Shown: positions 46,823 to 56,180 of the stretch, piece by piece
Layout: the number at the start of each line of letters is the position of its first letter
Position numbering within the stretch: the stretch's first letter is position 1
Assembly (NCBI GenBank): GCA_903873945.1
Contig: CAIQQM010000152.1
Coordinates: 1-56,321 of the forward strand
Reading direction: 5' to 3'
Source: an uncultured Verrucomicrobiota bacterium
GTDB lineage: Bacteria > Verrucomicrobiota > Verrucomicrobiia > Limisphaerales > UBA8199
DNA: 56,321 nt
The notes under the pieces: generated by a model
Told to the model about the DNA's origin: nothing
Databases searched by the model: none
Seen by the model: the letters and a program-made list of their open reading frames with translations, nothing else
Position numbers and translations under genes: made by a program

Positions 46823-47590
46823 ATGAATAAGACACTGGTGGTGGTGCCGACCTATAACGAGCGGGAGAATCTTCCCTTGCTCGCGCAACGGCTGCTGAAC
46901 CTGCCGGTTTCCGTGGACATGCTGGTGGTGGATGACAATTCACCGGATGGGACCGGGAAGATAGCCGACAACCTTGCAGCTAAACAGCCGGCCATTCATG
47001 TTCTCCACCGCACCGAAAAGAACGGTTTGGGCCGGGCTTACATAGCCGGGTTTAAATGGGCGCTCGAGCACGGCTATGAGTTTGTTTTTGAACTGGACGG
47101 TGATTTCTCACATAACCCGGACGATATCCCGATGTTTCTGGAGGCGGCCAAAACCGCTGACTTGGTGCTGGGCTCGCGCTATCTAAACGGCATTCGCGTC
47201 ATTAACTGGCCGCTAAGCAGGTTAATGTTGAGCAAGAGCGCCGCGAAGTACGTGAAAATCGTCACCGGCATGCCTTTCACCGACCCGACGGGAGGTTACA
47301 AATGTTTTCGCCGGCACGCGTTGGAAGCAATCGATCTCGCTGAAATCAACTCCAACGGTTACAGCTTCCAGATCGAGATGACCCACCGGTTGTGGCGGCA
47401 GGGGATGAAGGTGGTGGAGGTGCCGATCGTTTTCACCGACCGGGTTCAAGGTCACTCCAAAATGTCGGGACACATCGTGAGCGAGGCGTTGCTGATGGTT
47501 TGGCGGCTGTGGTTTCAGAATAAGATGCGCCGCCGCCCCAGTTTGACGCCTGGTAAAGGCAAAGTAGTTCCACCTTCACGCGTTCTTTAG
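46823..47590 (+). CDS. Polyprenol monophosphomannose synthase-like glycosyltransferase
   Basis: A 255-residue GT2 enzyme of the DPM1/Ppm1 type. VVVPTYNERENLPLLAQRL, VVDDNSPDGTGKIAD, EKNGLGRAYIAGFKWALEHG and FELDGDFSHNPDDIP are very close to dolichol-phosphate-mannose synthases. PTGGYKCFRRHALEAIDL and RVQGHSKMSG complete the set. No C-terminal membrane domain is present. The ATG at 46823 is the family start; the frame is open 44 codons upstream. Confidence 0.92.
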   Translation: MNKTLVVVPTYNERENLPLLAQRLLNLPVSVDMLVVDDNSPDGTGKIADNLAAKQPAIHVLHRTEKNGLGRAYIAGFKWALEHGYEFVFELDGDFSHNPDDIPMFLEAAKTADLVLGSRYLNGIRVINWPLSRLMLSKSAAKYVKIVTGMPFTDPTGGYKCFRRHALEAIDLAEINSNGYSFQIEMTHRLWRQGMKVVEVPIVFTDRVQGHSKMSGHIVSEALLMVWRLWFQNKMRRRPSLTPGKGKVVPPSRVL

Positions 47591-47711
47591 GGAATGCGCA
47601 GAGCCTGTTTGGCGTTGTTCCGGCAACCTGTTTCAAGCGGCGGAGTTCACGCTGCCTGCCCGTCAAGGGTTTGATTGCTTCCAGGTTATCCGTCCCGTTC
47701 CGGTGTCGGGG

Positions 47712-50336
47712 TTAATCATCGGCATCCTTTGCGTGGGCGAACACGAATGCGGCGCGCACTGGCGTCGGCATCGGGTTGTCCGCGCCCCTGACGGAACGCC
47801 AGACGACTTCGTTGAGCAGCACATCGTCAACGGCATCTTCTTTGGAGAAATCCATTTTGATCCGCCCCCCCCAGGCGAGGGCGGTGTTCCGTTCGTCGAG
47901 ATCGACATTGGCCGGGAGCGCCTGGTACGGGCGCAGATCGGGTTGAGGCTGGAAAGCATTGAACATGGGGGTGGCCGCGGCGTCGAATTGGGTCATGGGC
48001 TTGAGGCCGAGGATTAATTCCATGGTGCGCAGCATGCTGCTGGAGGAGTACATGGTTGAATCCACCGCCCCGCGTTTAACGTATGGGCTGACGACGAAGG
48101 CAATGGTCCGGTGGGCGTCCACATGGTCCGGTCCATTCTGGGCATCGTCCTCGACTATGAAGATCGCCGTTTGCGCCCAAAACTTTGAGTGGGTGATCGC
48201 TTCAACGACACGGCCCAGGGCCAGGTCGTTGTCGCCGACGTAAGCGGTGGGCGTGCGAAATCCAGAAGTCGAGGCGTGAGTGTGATCCCCGGGCAGGCGG
48301 ACAATCTGAAGCCGGGGCATGTCGCCTTCAGTTTCCAAACGTTTGAGCTCCGCCACGAACCGGTCAGCGCGGTTGACATCGAGGTAATTCAAATCGAATC
48401 CCTGAAACCATTCGTCAATATGACCTTTCAGCGCCGGCACGCGAGAAGTTGCCGGGGCCTGCGGGGTGGCGCCGTTCTCCACAAACTCGCCGTAGCTCCG
48501 GTAGCTGACGCCGGCTTCGCGCGCGCGATCCCAAATGTAACCGCCGGAGGGGCAGGCAATCGGGAACATGCCTTCGGCGGGGTAGGAGAACTTCCTGGAT
48601 GAATTGTGGCCGTAGTTAAATCGCCACATTCTTTGGACAAAATCTGTCGCGTAAGCTCCCATGCTCCACTCGTGGCCGTCGGCGCTGACTTCGGCGTCGG
48701 CATAAAAGTTGTTGAGGAGGATGAACTCCACGGCAAGCTTGTGTTCGTTGGGCGTGACCCGCTCGGGGAAAAGGCAAAGCTTCGGGTCACCATTCCCTTG
48801 GGGCATGTCGCCCAGAACCTGGTCGTAAGTGCGGTTTTCTTTGATGACATAAACGACATACTTAATCGGGCTCGCCGCGCCGGGCTGCCTGGGGATTGGG
48901 TTGTCCGGGGGACAGAACGCCGAGACACTCGCATCGGCATTGAGCGGACTGCAGCGATATGCTTCGGCGGTGTAGGTTTCGAGCTGCTGCTCGAATTGTT
49001 TTCGCGGCGGCAGGTCGATGATGCTCAAAGCACCGCGGAAGAGGCGCCCGATATATTGCGCTTTGGGGTTTGCGGAGTTTCTAATGCCGGGCTGGGGGCC
49101 GAGGGGGTTGGCCAGGGGAGTAACTCCCTTGCCATTTGCCACAATCAGGCGCTTTCCGTCCGGTGTTACGCGGACTGACGTGGGGTACCAGCCGACGGGG
49201 ATGAAACCGAGCGAGCAACTTTTGCCCGGCTTGCTGACATCGAAGACGGCGACAAGATTGTTGCCTGCATCCGCAACAAAGAGGGTTTTTTCATCGGGCG
49301 AAAGCGCCAGGCTGTTTGGGGTCGAGCCGGGCAGTGCTTTGGGATAGAGGGCAGCCCAAAGGGTTTCAAGAGGTTTGCCGCGTTGGGTGTTAAAGACGGT
49401 AACGGTGTTGCGATTGGCGTTGGCGACGAACAAAACTTTTCCAGAACGCGTAAGCGCCATCTCGCAGGGATGCTCATCAGTCGGCCAGCGGGCAATAACC
49501 CGGTTTGAACTCAAATCGATCACGAGCACAGCGGCTTGCCCCCACAGACTTACGTAGAGCCGTTGCCGTTTCTCGTCGAGCCGGCAAACATAAGGAAAGG
49601 CGTTCGGGGGACTGGTTTCATAAAGGGAGGCTTCGGCGCGCTTGGTGGCAGCGGCGGTTTCGAAATCAGCCGGGGCACCAACCGGAGCCGCTGAACGGGC
49701 TGCGGCATTCGTTCCCACCGGAATTTCGGTCACTTTTGGCTGAGGCAAAAAGTCAACTTGCGAGATGCTGTCTCCCCAGACGTTGGCGGCCCACAGATGT
49801 TGGGATTTGCTGTCCAGAACCAAACCCGCCGGCACGCCGCGTTGGCGGGCTTCACGAAGCTTGATGGTGGCGTGGTTGGATAAGCCGCCATTTTGGAAAT
49901 CGAAGCAATGAACGACCTCATCGCCCGCGCCGCTGCAGAAAAGTTTCCGGCCATCTTTGGAGAATTCAATTCCATAAAACGCCTCATGGATATTGGTGCG
50001 GAAGGCAACCACTGCCGAAGAGATGTCCACGACAAGAATCTCATGGGTGCTGACGCCGCTGTGCAAAACCGCGGCGAATTGCCCGTTGGGATGCACAGCG
50101 ACGTTGATTGGAAAATCCGCCAGCTCGACCTGCTGTCCGACTGGGTGTAGCGACCACTGGTTATGTAACAGCACAAAGCCATCGGCTTTCGGCCCGGGCA
50201 GGAGAGGTTGCTGGCCGTGGGCTGTGGTTTGCGCGCCGGGCGCGGGAGCAAGTCCGGCTGTTTTGGGACGCGTGGGAGTGCAGGAGGTCGCCACCGAGAG
50301 CAGGATGACCATCAGGGCGCAATAAGCGTTTCGCAT
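47712..50336 (-). CDS. Lipoprotein with YncE-type propeller and phosphoesterase domain
   Basis: An 874-residue exported protein. The start at 50336 gives a lipoprotein signal ending SVATSC. Residues about 70-430 form a beta-propeller (repeats such as VAVHPNGQFAAVL, IEFSKDGRKLFCSG, LALSPDEKTLFVADAGNNLVAVFD, RVTPDGKRLIVANGKG). Residues about 490-860 are a phospholipase C/acid phosphatase-type phosphoesterase: YVIKENRTYDQVLGDMPQGN, NFYADAEVSADGHEWSMGAYATDFV, LPGDHTHAS, FIVEDDAQNGPDHVDAHRT. The two-domain layout is a known fusion of unclear substrate, possibly phosphate acquisition. It is divergent from the LuxE-like gene. Confidence 0.9.
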   Translation of the reverse strand: MRNAYCALMVILLSVATSCTPTRPKTAGLAPAPGAQTTAHGQQPLLPGPKADGFVLLHNQWSLHPVGQQVELADFPINVAVHPNGQFAAVLHSGVSTHEILVVDISSAVVAFRTNIHEAFYGIEFSKDGRKLFCSGAGDEVVHCFDFQNGGLSNHATIKLREARQRGVPAGLVLDSKSQHLWAANVWGDSISQVDFLPQPKVTEIPVGTNAAARSAAPVGAPADFETAAATKRAEASLYETSPPNAFPYVCRLDEKRQRLYVSLWGQAAVLVIDLSSNRVIARWPTDEHPCEMALTRSGKVLFVANANRNTVTVFNTQRGKPLETLWAALYPKALPGSTPNSLALSPDEKTLFVADAGNNLVAVFDVSKPGKSCSLGFIPVGWYPTSVRVTPDGKRLIVANGKGVTPLANPLGPQPGIRNSANPKAQYIGRLFRGALSIIDLPPRKQFEQQLETYTAEAYRCSPLNADASVSAFCPPDNPIPRQPGAASPIKYVVYVIKENRTYDQVLGDMPQGNGDPKLCLFPERVTPNEHKLAVEFILLNNFYADAEVSADGHEWSMGAYATDFVQRMWRFNYGHNSSRKFSYPAEGMFPIACPSGGYIWDRAREAGVSYRSYGEFVENGATPQAPATSRVPALKGHIDEWFQGFDLNYLDVNRADRFVAELKRLETEGDMPRLQIVRLPGDHTHASTSGFRTPTAYVGDNDLALGRVVEAITHSKFWAQTAIFIVEDDAQNGPDHVDAHRTIAFVVSPYVKRGAVDSTMYSSSSMLRTMELILGLKPMTQFDAAATPMFNAFQPQPDLRPYQALPANVDLDERNTALAWGGRIKMDFSKEDAVDDVLLNEVVWRSVRGADNPMPTPVRAAFVFAHAKDADD

Positions 50337-50655
50337 AGTGTTGTGGCGACGGTTGTGCCAGCCCGTTGATAAAGTGTAAAGGAGCAAAAGCCGGAGTTTT
50401 GCGCGGCAGGATGGCATGCAGTAATTGTCCCGGGGGCCATTCCGCGCTTGCGGTTTGGGCGCTTCACCATTACATAATTCTTCCGGGCTGTGGCGGGAAA
50501 CCAGCCTGGTAAATAAAAACCGCATGAGTTCCAGAAGCAGATTTTCGAATTTCGTTGCGCGTCTGCGCCAATTCATTGATGCCTCCAAGCGGGGCATCTC
50601 TGAAAACCGGGGCGCGGATGCTTGTCGCCCCGGAGGACGCGATGCCTGCGCAACA

Positions 50656-51747
50656 ATGGAGCAGGCGCAGATTGACCCGGAGAGTTCGTTTAGCCAGCTT
50701 GCGCGCGAACTTTTTGTCCTGCAGTTCGAGCATAATACACCTTATCGCCGGTCTTGCGAGGTGCGGCGTGTGCGTCCCGAACAAGTGACGAGCTGGGCGG
50801 AGATTCCGGCGATGCCAACGGAGGCATTCAAGGAGCTGGAGCTATCATGCCTTCCGGGGGAGCATCGCACAGCGGTCTTTCATTCGAGTGGCACGACTGG
50901 GCAGCGGCCGAGCCGGCATTTTCACAACTCGGAATCCCTGTCGATTTATGAGGCATCCCTCTTGCCCTGGTTCGAAGCGCATTTGCTTGCGGATGGGCTC
51001 CGGCTGAGGCCCGGGCGGGGGAGTGCGGGCAAACTTCAGATGATCTGCCTGACGCCAACAGCCGGGTCAGCTCCGCATTCGTCGCTGGCGCACATGTTTG
51101 AAACGGTTTGCCGCGAGTTCGGCTCAGTTGAGTGTGTGTTTGCAGGAAAGGTTGCGGAAGACGGGGGATGGACACTCGACGAAGAGGCTGTCATCGAAGC
51201 TTTCGGGAAAGCAATTGCGGCGAAGCGGCCGGTTACCATCCTCGGGACGGCTTTTTCCTTTGTTCATCTGCTGGAGTCCCTGGCGAAGAAGAATTTGCGC
51301 TTCGAGCTCGTTTGCGGTTCGCGGGCCATGGAGACCGGCGGTTACAAAGGGCGTTCCCGGAGTTTGTCCAAGGCAGATCTGCATCAGCTCATCAGTCGGC
51401 GGCTTGGAATCCCGCCGGACTGCATCGTGTGCGAATACGGCATGAGCGAGCTCAGCTCGCAGGCTTATGATCTGACAATTGGCGAAAAGACTTTGCCGGC
51501 CTCGCCCTTCGGCTCGCGCTCATTCGTTTTCCCGCCATGGGCACGGGTGAAGATCGTTTCGCCGGAAACAGGGCGCGAAGTGGGGGAGGGTGAAACAGGT
51601 TTGATTCGCGTTTTTGATTTGGCGAATGTCTATTCCGTGATGGCGGTCCAAACGGAAGATCTGGGCGTTCGGCAGGGTGCCGGCTTTAAATTGCTCGGCC
51701 GGGCAGCGCAGGCTGGGCCGCGGGGCTGTTCGCTCCTCGCAGGTTGA
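50656..51747 (+). CDS. LuxE-family acyl-protein synthetase (acyl-adenylating enzyme)
   Basis: A 363-residue ANL-type enzyme of the LuxE family. LARELFVLQFEHNTPYRRSCE is the family N-terminus, PAMPTEAFKELEL and the AMP-binding P-loop FHSSGTTGQRPSRHF follow, and EYGMSELSSQAYD and GLIRVFDLANVYSVMAVQTEDLG complete it. LuxE activates a fatty acid and passes it to LuxC. The frame is open from 50524, but that extra 44 residues reads like translated repeat DNA (GADACRPGGRDACAT), so the later ATG at 50656 is preferred. It is the first gene of a cluster with MFS, LuxC and QueD genes. Confidence 0.85.
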   Translation: MEQAQIDPESSFSQLARELFVLQFEHNTPYRRSCEVRRVRPEQVTSWAEIPAMPTEAFKELELSCLPGEHRTAVFHSSGTTGQRPSRHFHNSESLSIYEASLLPWFEAHLLADGLRLRPGRGSAGKLQMICLTPTAGSAPHSSLAHMFETVCREFGSVECVFAGKVAEDGGWTLDEEAVIEAFGKAIAAKRPVTILGTAFSFVHLLESLAKKNLRFELVCGSRAMETGGYKGRSRSLSKADLHQLISRRLGIPPDCIVCEYGMSELSSQAYDLTIGEKTLPASPFGSRSFVFPPWARVKIVSPETGREVGEGETGLIRVFDLANVYSVMAVQTEDLGVRQGAGFKLLGRAAQAGPRGCSLLAG

Positions 51748-51827
51748 ACGGATGGGCTCACAATGCAGATCGACACAAATGAAAATGGAACTGTGAGTAA
51801 CCCCGAAACTCCGGGACGAGGCTCTTG

Positions 51828-53102
51828 ATGGCTCCCGACCAAAATCACAAAACACGCACGTTGTGGCTTACAGGCATCCTTCATGCCTTTACGCACCTCT
51901 ATCAGGTGGCGTTGTTGCCGCTCTACCTGATGATGCAGAAGGATCTGAATCTTCAAAGCATAAGCCAGGCTACGCTTTTATTAACGGTGATGATGGCGGC
52001 TTGCTTCGGACCGAGTTACCCGGTTGGCGTGCTGTCAGACAGAATGAATCGCAAGACGCTTCTGGGTGTCGGGCTGGCTCTCAATGGGGCGGGTTTTGCG
52101 GGGTTGGCACTGGCGCCAAATTACGGCTGGGCCCTGGTGGCCGTAACGGCGGCTGGTTTCGGGGGGAGTTTTTATCATCCTGCGGCAACAGCGATGGTCG
52201 CGCGCCTGTTTCCCAGGAACACAGGCAGGGCGCTGGGGATTGTCGGGATTGGGTCGGGGGTTGGGTTCTTTGTTGGACCGATCTACGCGGGCTGGCGCGC
52301 GGCGAATCTGGAGCCAATCCTGGGGCCGGCGGCCTGGCGGCGCCCGGTGCTGGAGCTGGGCCTGCTGGGCATTTTGATGGCGGTCGTGTTTGGGTGGCTG
52401 GCGGAAAACGACCAGGAAAGTGCGGCGACTGAACGAAAAGTTGCCGGTGGCGAACGATTGTTCCCGACACCGGCGTTGTGGATCTTTTTTCTGGGCTATT
52501 GCGCGGCGTTCAGCTTGCGGGATTTCGCCGGTGCGGGCATGGGCAGCCTCGGTTCGTTGTTTCTGCAGGATGCCCATGGCTACAACCCGGAACGGACGGG
52601 GCTGGCTTTAAGCGGGATTTTTCTGGCAGCCACTGTCAGCAATCCGCTCTTCGGCCACCTGAGCGACGGCGGGAGGAAAAAGTGGATATCGCTCGTGCTT
52701 GTGGTGGCAGCGGTGCTGGTCGCAATTTTTCCCCATGTGCCCACAAGCTGGACGATCCCGCTCTTCCTGGTTTACGGTTTTTTCTTCATGGCCAGTTACC
52801 CAATGACGGAAGCGGCGCTGATGGAATCGGTGCCGGACGGCGTTCGCGGCCGGGTCTTTGGAATTTACGTCATGGCGGGCGGTGTCATTGGGAACCTTTC
52901 GCACTGGGCGGTTGGGGAAAAAGTGAAGCAACTGGGTGACGCCGCGCATTCGGTCAGCGCTTACTTTCCGCTTTACCGGGCTTTGGCGCTGCTGTTGCTG
53001 TTTCCGCTGGTCGGACTTTTCTTCTTGCACGGACTTCAGAAGCACGAGGGCAAGATCGAACGGAAGACCGAAAATGCGGATCCCACGATGTTACGGACAT
53101 GA
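51828..53102 (+). CDS. MFS transporter
   Basis: A 424-residue membrane protein with about 12 spans. The loop GVLSDRMNRKTLLGVG between spans 2 and 3 is the MFS signature A, repeated weakly as GHLSDGGRKKW in the second half. GFGGSFYHPAATAMVARLFPR resembles fosmidomycin-resistance-type (Fsr) transporters. An in-frame TTG lies one codon before the ATG. It overlaps the luxC-like gene by four bases, so it is part of the same operon; the cargo may be a product or substrate of the acyl reductase. Confidence 0.88.
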   Translation: MAPDQNHKTRTLWLTGILHAFTHLYQVALLPLYLMMQKDLNLQSISQATLLLTVMMAACFGPSYPVGVLSDRMNRKTLLGVGLALNGAGFAGLALAPNYGWALVAVTAAGFGGSFYHPAATAMVARLFPRNTGRALGIVGIGSGVGFFVGPIYAGWRAANLEPILGPAAWRRPVLELGLLGILMAVVFGWLAENDQESAATERKVAGGERLFPTPALWIFFLGYCAAFSLRDFAGAGMGSLGSLFLQDAHGYNPERTGLALSGIFLAATVSNPLFGHLSDGGRKKWISLVLVVAAVLVAIFPHVPTSWTIPLFLVYGFFFMASYPMTEAALMESVPDGVRGRVFGIYVMAGGVIGNLSHWAVGEKVKQLGDAAHSVSAYFPLYRALALLLLFPLVGLFFLHGLQKHEGKIERKTENADPTMLRT

Positions 53103-54460
53103 ACCTGCCGAATTACTTTATTGCGGATCAGCCGCCAGAGGCAACGGTGAACGCCCCCATACTGGCTGAGGCTTGCAGGACGCTGAGGCGGAACCGGGAG
53201 CGCTACCTTTCCAACCGCTCAACGCATAGCCTGGTGGCCGTATTGAGCGGGCTCGCCGGGAATTGGCTGGACCCCAATTATTCATTTCGCAGACTCGCCC
53301 TGGAGCTGGGGCCTGCCGCGAGCGGCTTTTCTCAAGCCACGCTCGCTAGGGGGTTGGATTCATTTTTCAATCAACTGACAGCGGAGAATCTGCGGGCATT
53401 GTTGGAACAAGACCTTGGCAACGACCAGCGGCTCGACGGGATGACATCTGCCAAACTGGAGGCGAGCCTGAATCGTGCGGCCATGGTGTGTGCCCCGGAA
53501 CTTCTGGTTCATGTTGCCGCGGGCAATCTTCCGAACCCTGTGCTGTCCAGCATCGCCCTCGGCTTGCTGGTTCGATCAGCCCAGTTTGTCAAATGCGCCA
53601 GTGGAACGTCCCTGCTGCCGCGATTGTTCGCGCATTCAATTTATGAGACGGAACCCAAATTGGGCGCTTGTCTGGAAGTGGCCGAATGGCGCGGAGGCAG
53701 AGATGATCTGGAACAAGCACTGTTCGAGGAGGCTGATTGTGTCACTGCCACAGGCAGCGATGAAACGTTAACGGCGATTCACCGCCGGCTGCCGACCCGG
53801 ACCCGCTTTCTGGGTTACGGCCATCGCGTGAGCTTTGGTTATGTCACAGCCGGAAGCCTGTCGGGCATGGACATTCGGAAAATCGTCGCGTGTGCGGGGG
53901 CGGATGTGGTCGCGTGGAATCAGCAAGGGTGTCTTTCACCGCACGTGATCTACGTCGAGCACGGTGGCCGGATTTCACCGGAGCAGTTTGCGGAGATGCT
54001 GGCGGAAGAGTTGGCCCGGCGCGAGGAACTTGAGCCAAGGGGTGAATTGGCGATAGAAGCGGCGGCAACCATCGCGTCGAGACGGTCGTTTTACGACGTG
54101 CGCGCCGCCCATTCGCCGGACACGCGCCACTGGTGCAGCGCCAATTCGACCGCCTGGACGGTGGTGTATGAAGCCGACCCGCGTTTTCAACTCTCCTGCC
54201 TGAACCGGTTTGTTTATGTGAAAGGCGCGGCCAATCTCACCGAAGCGCTGCAGGGCGCCGACAGTGTTTACGGGAAGGTGTCAACGGTTGGGCTCGCCGC
54301 CCCGGAGGATAAAACACAAAGACTGGCGGAGGATCTGGCGCGCTGGGGGGTGACGCGTGTGTGTCCGCTCGGCCAGATGCAGAATCCGCCGCTGACCTGG
54401 CGTCACGATGGCCACCCCGCGTTGGGAGATTTGGTGACATGGACGGATTGGGAGCAATGA
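53099..54460 (+). CDS. LuxC-family acyl-CoA/acyl-protein reductase
   Basis: A 453-residue aldehyde-dehydrogenase-like enzyme of the LuxC family, which reduces an activated fatty acyl group to aldehyde with NADPH. Features are VHVAAGNLPNPVLSSIALGLLV, VKCASGTSLLPRLFA, FLGYGHRVSFGYVT, the catalytic cysteine in AWNQQGCLSPHVIYVE (about residue 278) and RFVYVKGAANLTEALQG. With the LuxE-like gene it makes a possible acid reductase. It overlaps the MFS gene by four bases and QueD by four bases. No luxA/B-type luciferase is in the window. Confidence 0.9.
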   Translation: MNLPNYFIADQPPEATVNAPILAEACRTLRRNRERYLSNRSTHSLVAVLSGLAGNWLDPNYSFRRLALELGPAASGFSQATLARGLDSFFNQLTAENLRALLEQDLGNDQRLDGMTSAKLEASLNRAAMVCAPELLVHVAAGNLPNPVLSSIALGLLVRSAQFVKCASGTSLLPRLFAHSIYETEPKLGACLEVAEWRGGRDDLEQALFEEADCVTATGSDETLTAIHRRLPTRTRFLGYGHRVSFGYVTAGSLSGMDIRKIVACAGADVVAWNQQGCLSPHVIYVEHGGRISPEQFAEMLAEELARREELEPRGELAIEAAATIASRRSFYDVRAAHSPDTRHWCSANSTAWTVVYEADPRFQLSCLNRFVYVKGAANLTEALQGADSVYGKVSTVGLAAPEDKTQRLAEDLARWGVTRVCPLGQMQNPPLTWRHDGHPALGDLVTWTDWEQ

Positions 54461-54915
54461 GCAGAAAAAGGCAAACAGGAATTATGAAGAATCGGGGTGA
54501 TAAACCGGACGTTCGGCGGCAAAGAGTGTCATCGCCGGAGCCGCCCGCCAGTTGTTCTGTGGAGTTGCGCAAAACGTTTCAATTTGAAGCGGCGCACCTG
54601 CTGCCGCATTTGCCGAAGTTGCACAAGTGCCGGCGGTTGCACGGCCACAGTTTTAAGGTGGAAATTGCTGTTGCCGGCGAATGCGACCGCAAGCTGGGCT
54701 GGCTGATGGATTACGCCGGGATTTCCAGGCCGTTTATGCCGCTCTGGGAAAAGCTGGACCACAGTTATCTGAACGAAATTCCCGGCCTCGAAAATCCGAC
54801 GAGCGAAATGATCGCAATCTGGATTTGGAAAAGGCTAAAGCCCGGATTGCCCCTGCTGACGGAAGTGGTCGTGGCGGAGACGTGCACAGCCCGGTGCGTT
54901 TACCGCGGCCTGTAA
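54457..54915 (+). CDS. queD: 6-carboxy-tetrahydropterin synthase (QueD)
   Basis: A 152-residue enzyme of the queuosine/7-deazapurine pathway. FQFEAAHLLPHLPKLHKCRRLHGHSF supplies zinc-binding His, the catalytic Cys and the HGHS motif. LMDYAGIS, KLDHSYLNEI and ENPTSEMIAIWIW follow, and VVAETCTARC supplies the substrate-binding Glu. The start at 54457 overlaps the luxC-like stop (ATGA), and an alternative ATG at 54484 has AGGA upstream. The first 25-40 residues are nonconserved. It is convergent with the next gene. Confidence 0.93.
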   Translation: MSRKRQTGIMKNRGDKPDVRRQRVSSPEPPASCSVELRKTFQFEAAHLLPHLPKLHKCRRLHGHSFKVEIAVAGECDRKLGWLMDYAGISRPFMPLWEKLDHSYLNEIPGLENPTSEMIAIWIWKRLKPGLPLLTEVVVAETCTARCVYRGL

Positions 54916-54932
54916 CCCGCCCGGGCAATCGC

Positions 54933-56045
54933 TCACAGCCTGGACAACTCGTGCAGCAGGTGGTGGACAAACAAAAGGTTATCGCATTGCACGTAATGCA
55001 TCACGCCACCCATTCGCGAAAAGCTCTTGCAGAAGCGTAGATAGTAGGCTGGATTGCCCTTTGACGGCTCGCCCTGCGACCAATCCCAACCGCCGCCATC
55101 TTGAATATCCACGACGTACATTTTGTGATCGCGCACGATGTTCCGCCCGCCTTGAAGCCGCAGATTGTTGACGCAACTGACGCTTTTCTCGAAAACCTGC
55201 GGGGCCATGACGGCTGAGCCGACCGACAACACCACGCCGTCATCAAGACCCTCCACGGCACGGCCAAACAGGCAAAAATCGATGGCCGCAGCTCGCCCGA
55301 TCGCCGCGCCATTGAATAGCGGATGGTTCGTGATGATGTCGTAGCCAATTCCGGGATGTGTCGTAAACGGAACCTGGTGACGAAATGCCTGTGCGAGAAT
55401 GGAAGTGTCCTTCCATGCATGCTTCACTGTGATTCGTCCGGCAGGGATGCCATGCCGGAGCATGGCTTGCAGCAGCTCGGCGCGGGCGGGTGCGAGCGGG
55501 TGCGCCGGCTCATCCCGCAACGATTTTTCCAGCCAGTCCTTCTCTGGCAGGGTTGTGCCATCCTCGCAGATAAAGCGACCCAGGCTGCAGCCGTAACCTT
55601 CGTTTCTTAGCGCGCCGGCCATCAGCGCGAGATGAATATAGCGGCCGGTCTCGTCCCAGGTGCCGAATGTGCCGGCGGCCACATTGGCCTTCACGCTTTC
55701 CTCAGTGCGTCCGAGGAACGCCAGTTCCCAGTCGTGAATCGTGCCTGCCCCGTTAGTGGCGAGATGAGTTACCCAGTCCCGCTCGATGAGCAAATTCACG
55801 ATGCGCTGCGCGCCGTTCTTGATCAGGTGGGCGCCGTACATCAGAATCACGCTCGCCTTTCTCCTCCGGGCGGCGGCGATGGTTTTCGCGCATTCCTGAA
55901 TCGTCTTAAACAGCGGGGCGGGGCAGGTTTGAGGTTCGGCAGCCGGCTCGGCCAGGATGCGGTCGAGCGAACTCAAACTCTGGCGTTTGGCCAGGGGATA
56001 CACCTGGACCTTCTTCAAGTCGATTGGCTCGGGATAATCTTTCAT
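54933..56045 (-). CDS. Deoxyhypusine-synthase-like protein (tentative)
   Basis: A 370-residue cytoplasmic protein. MYGAHLIKNGAQRIVNLLIE, HLATNGAGTIHDWELAFLG, HPGIGYDIITNHPLFNG and IDFCLFGRAVEGLDDGVVLS with VGSAVMAPQVFEKSVS are clearly conserved-looking. The TxGAG and GSAxxAPxxFEKxxS type stretches recall the Rossmann-like fold of deoxyhypusine synthase. The active-site lysine region of true DHS was not found, so activity on eIF5A/EF-P is doubtful. The start at 56045 (MKDYPEPIDLKKVQVYPLAKRQSL) fits better than the longer frame. The 135 bases upstream to the IS hold nothing evident. Confidence 0.55.
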   Translation of the reverse strand: MKDYPEPIDLKKVQVYPLAKRQSLSSLDRILAEPAAEPQTCPAPLFKTIQECAKTIAAARRRKASVILMYGAHLIKNGAQRIVNLLIERDWVTHLATNGAGTIHDWELAFLGRTEESVKANVAAGTFGTWDETGRYIHLALMAGALRNEGYGCSLGRFICEDGTTLPEKDWLEKSLRDEPAHPLAPARAELLQAMLRHGIPAGRITVKHAWKDTSILAQAFRHQVPFTTHPGIGYDIITNHPLFNGAAIGRAAAIDFCLFGRAVEGLDDGVVLSVGSAVMAPQVFEKSVSCVNNLRLQGGRNIVRDHKMYVVDIQDGGGWDWSQGEPSKGNPAYYLRFCKSFSRMGGVMHYVQCDNLLFVHHLLHELSRL

Positions 56046-56180
56046 GGCTGCGTTCTGGGTGCCTTCAATCGCCGGAATTGTTTTGTTGCCAGTAGTAGAA
56101 TCCGTCCAGTTCGAAACGTCAACTGTGCGAGTGCGCAGCCAGGGTTCATCTCTCTGTCTCACTTGGCGGCGAGGCGCTTA

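Noticed and set aside
50524-50655. N-terminal extension of the LuxE-like gene
   Set aside because: The extra residues include a GADACRPGGRDACAT-type stretch typical of translated intergenic repeat; family similarity starts after 50656.
50656-54460. Bioluminescence (lux) operon
   Set aside because: LuxE and LuxC types are present but luxA, luxB and luxD are absent, so light emission is not supported.
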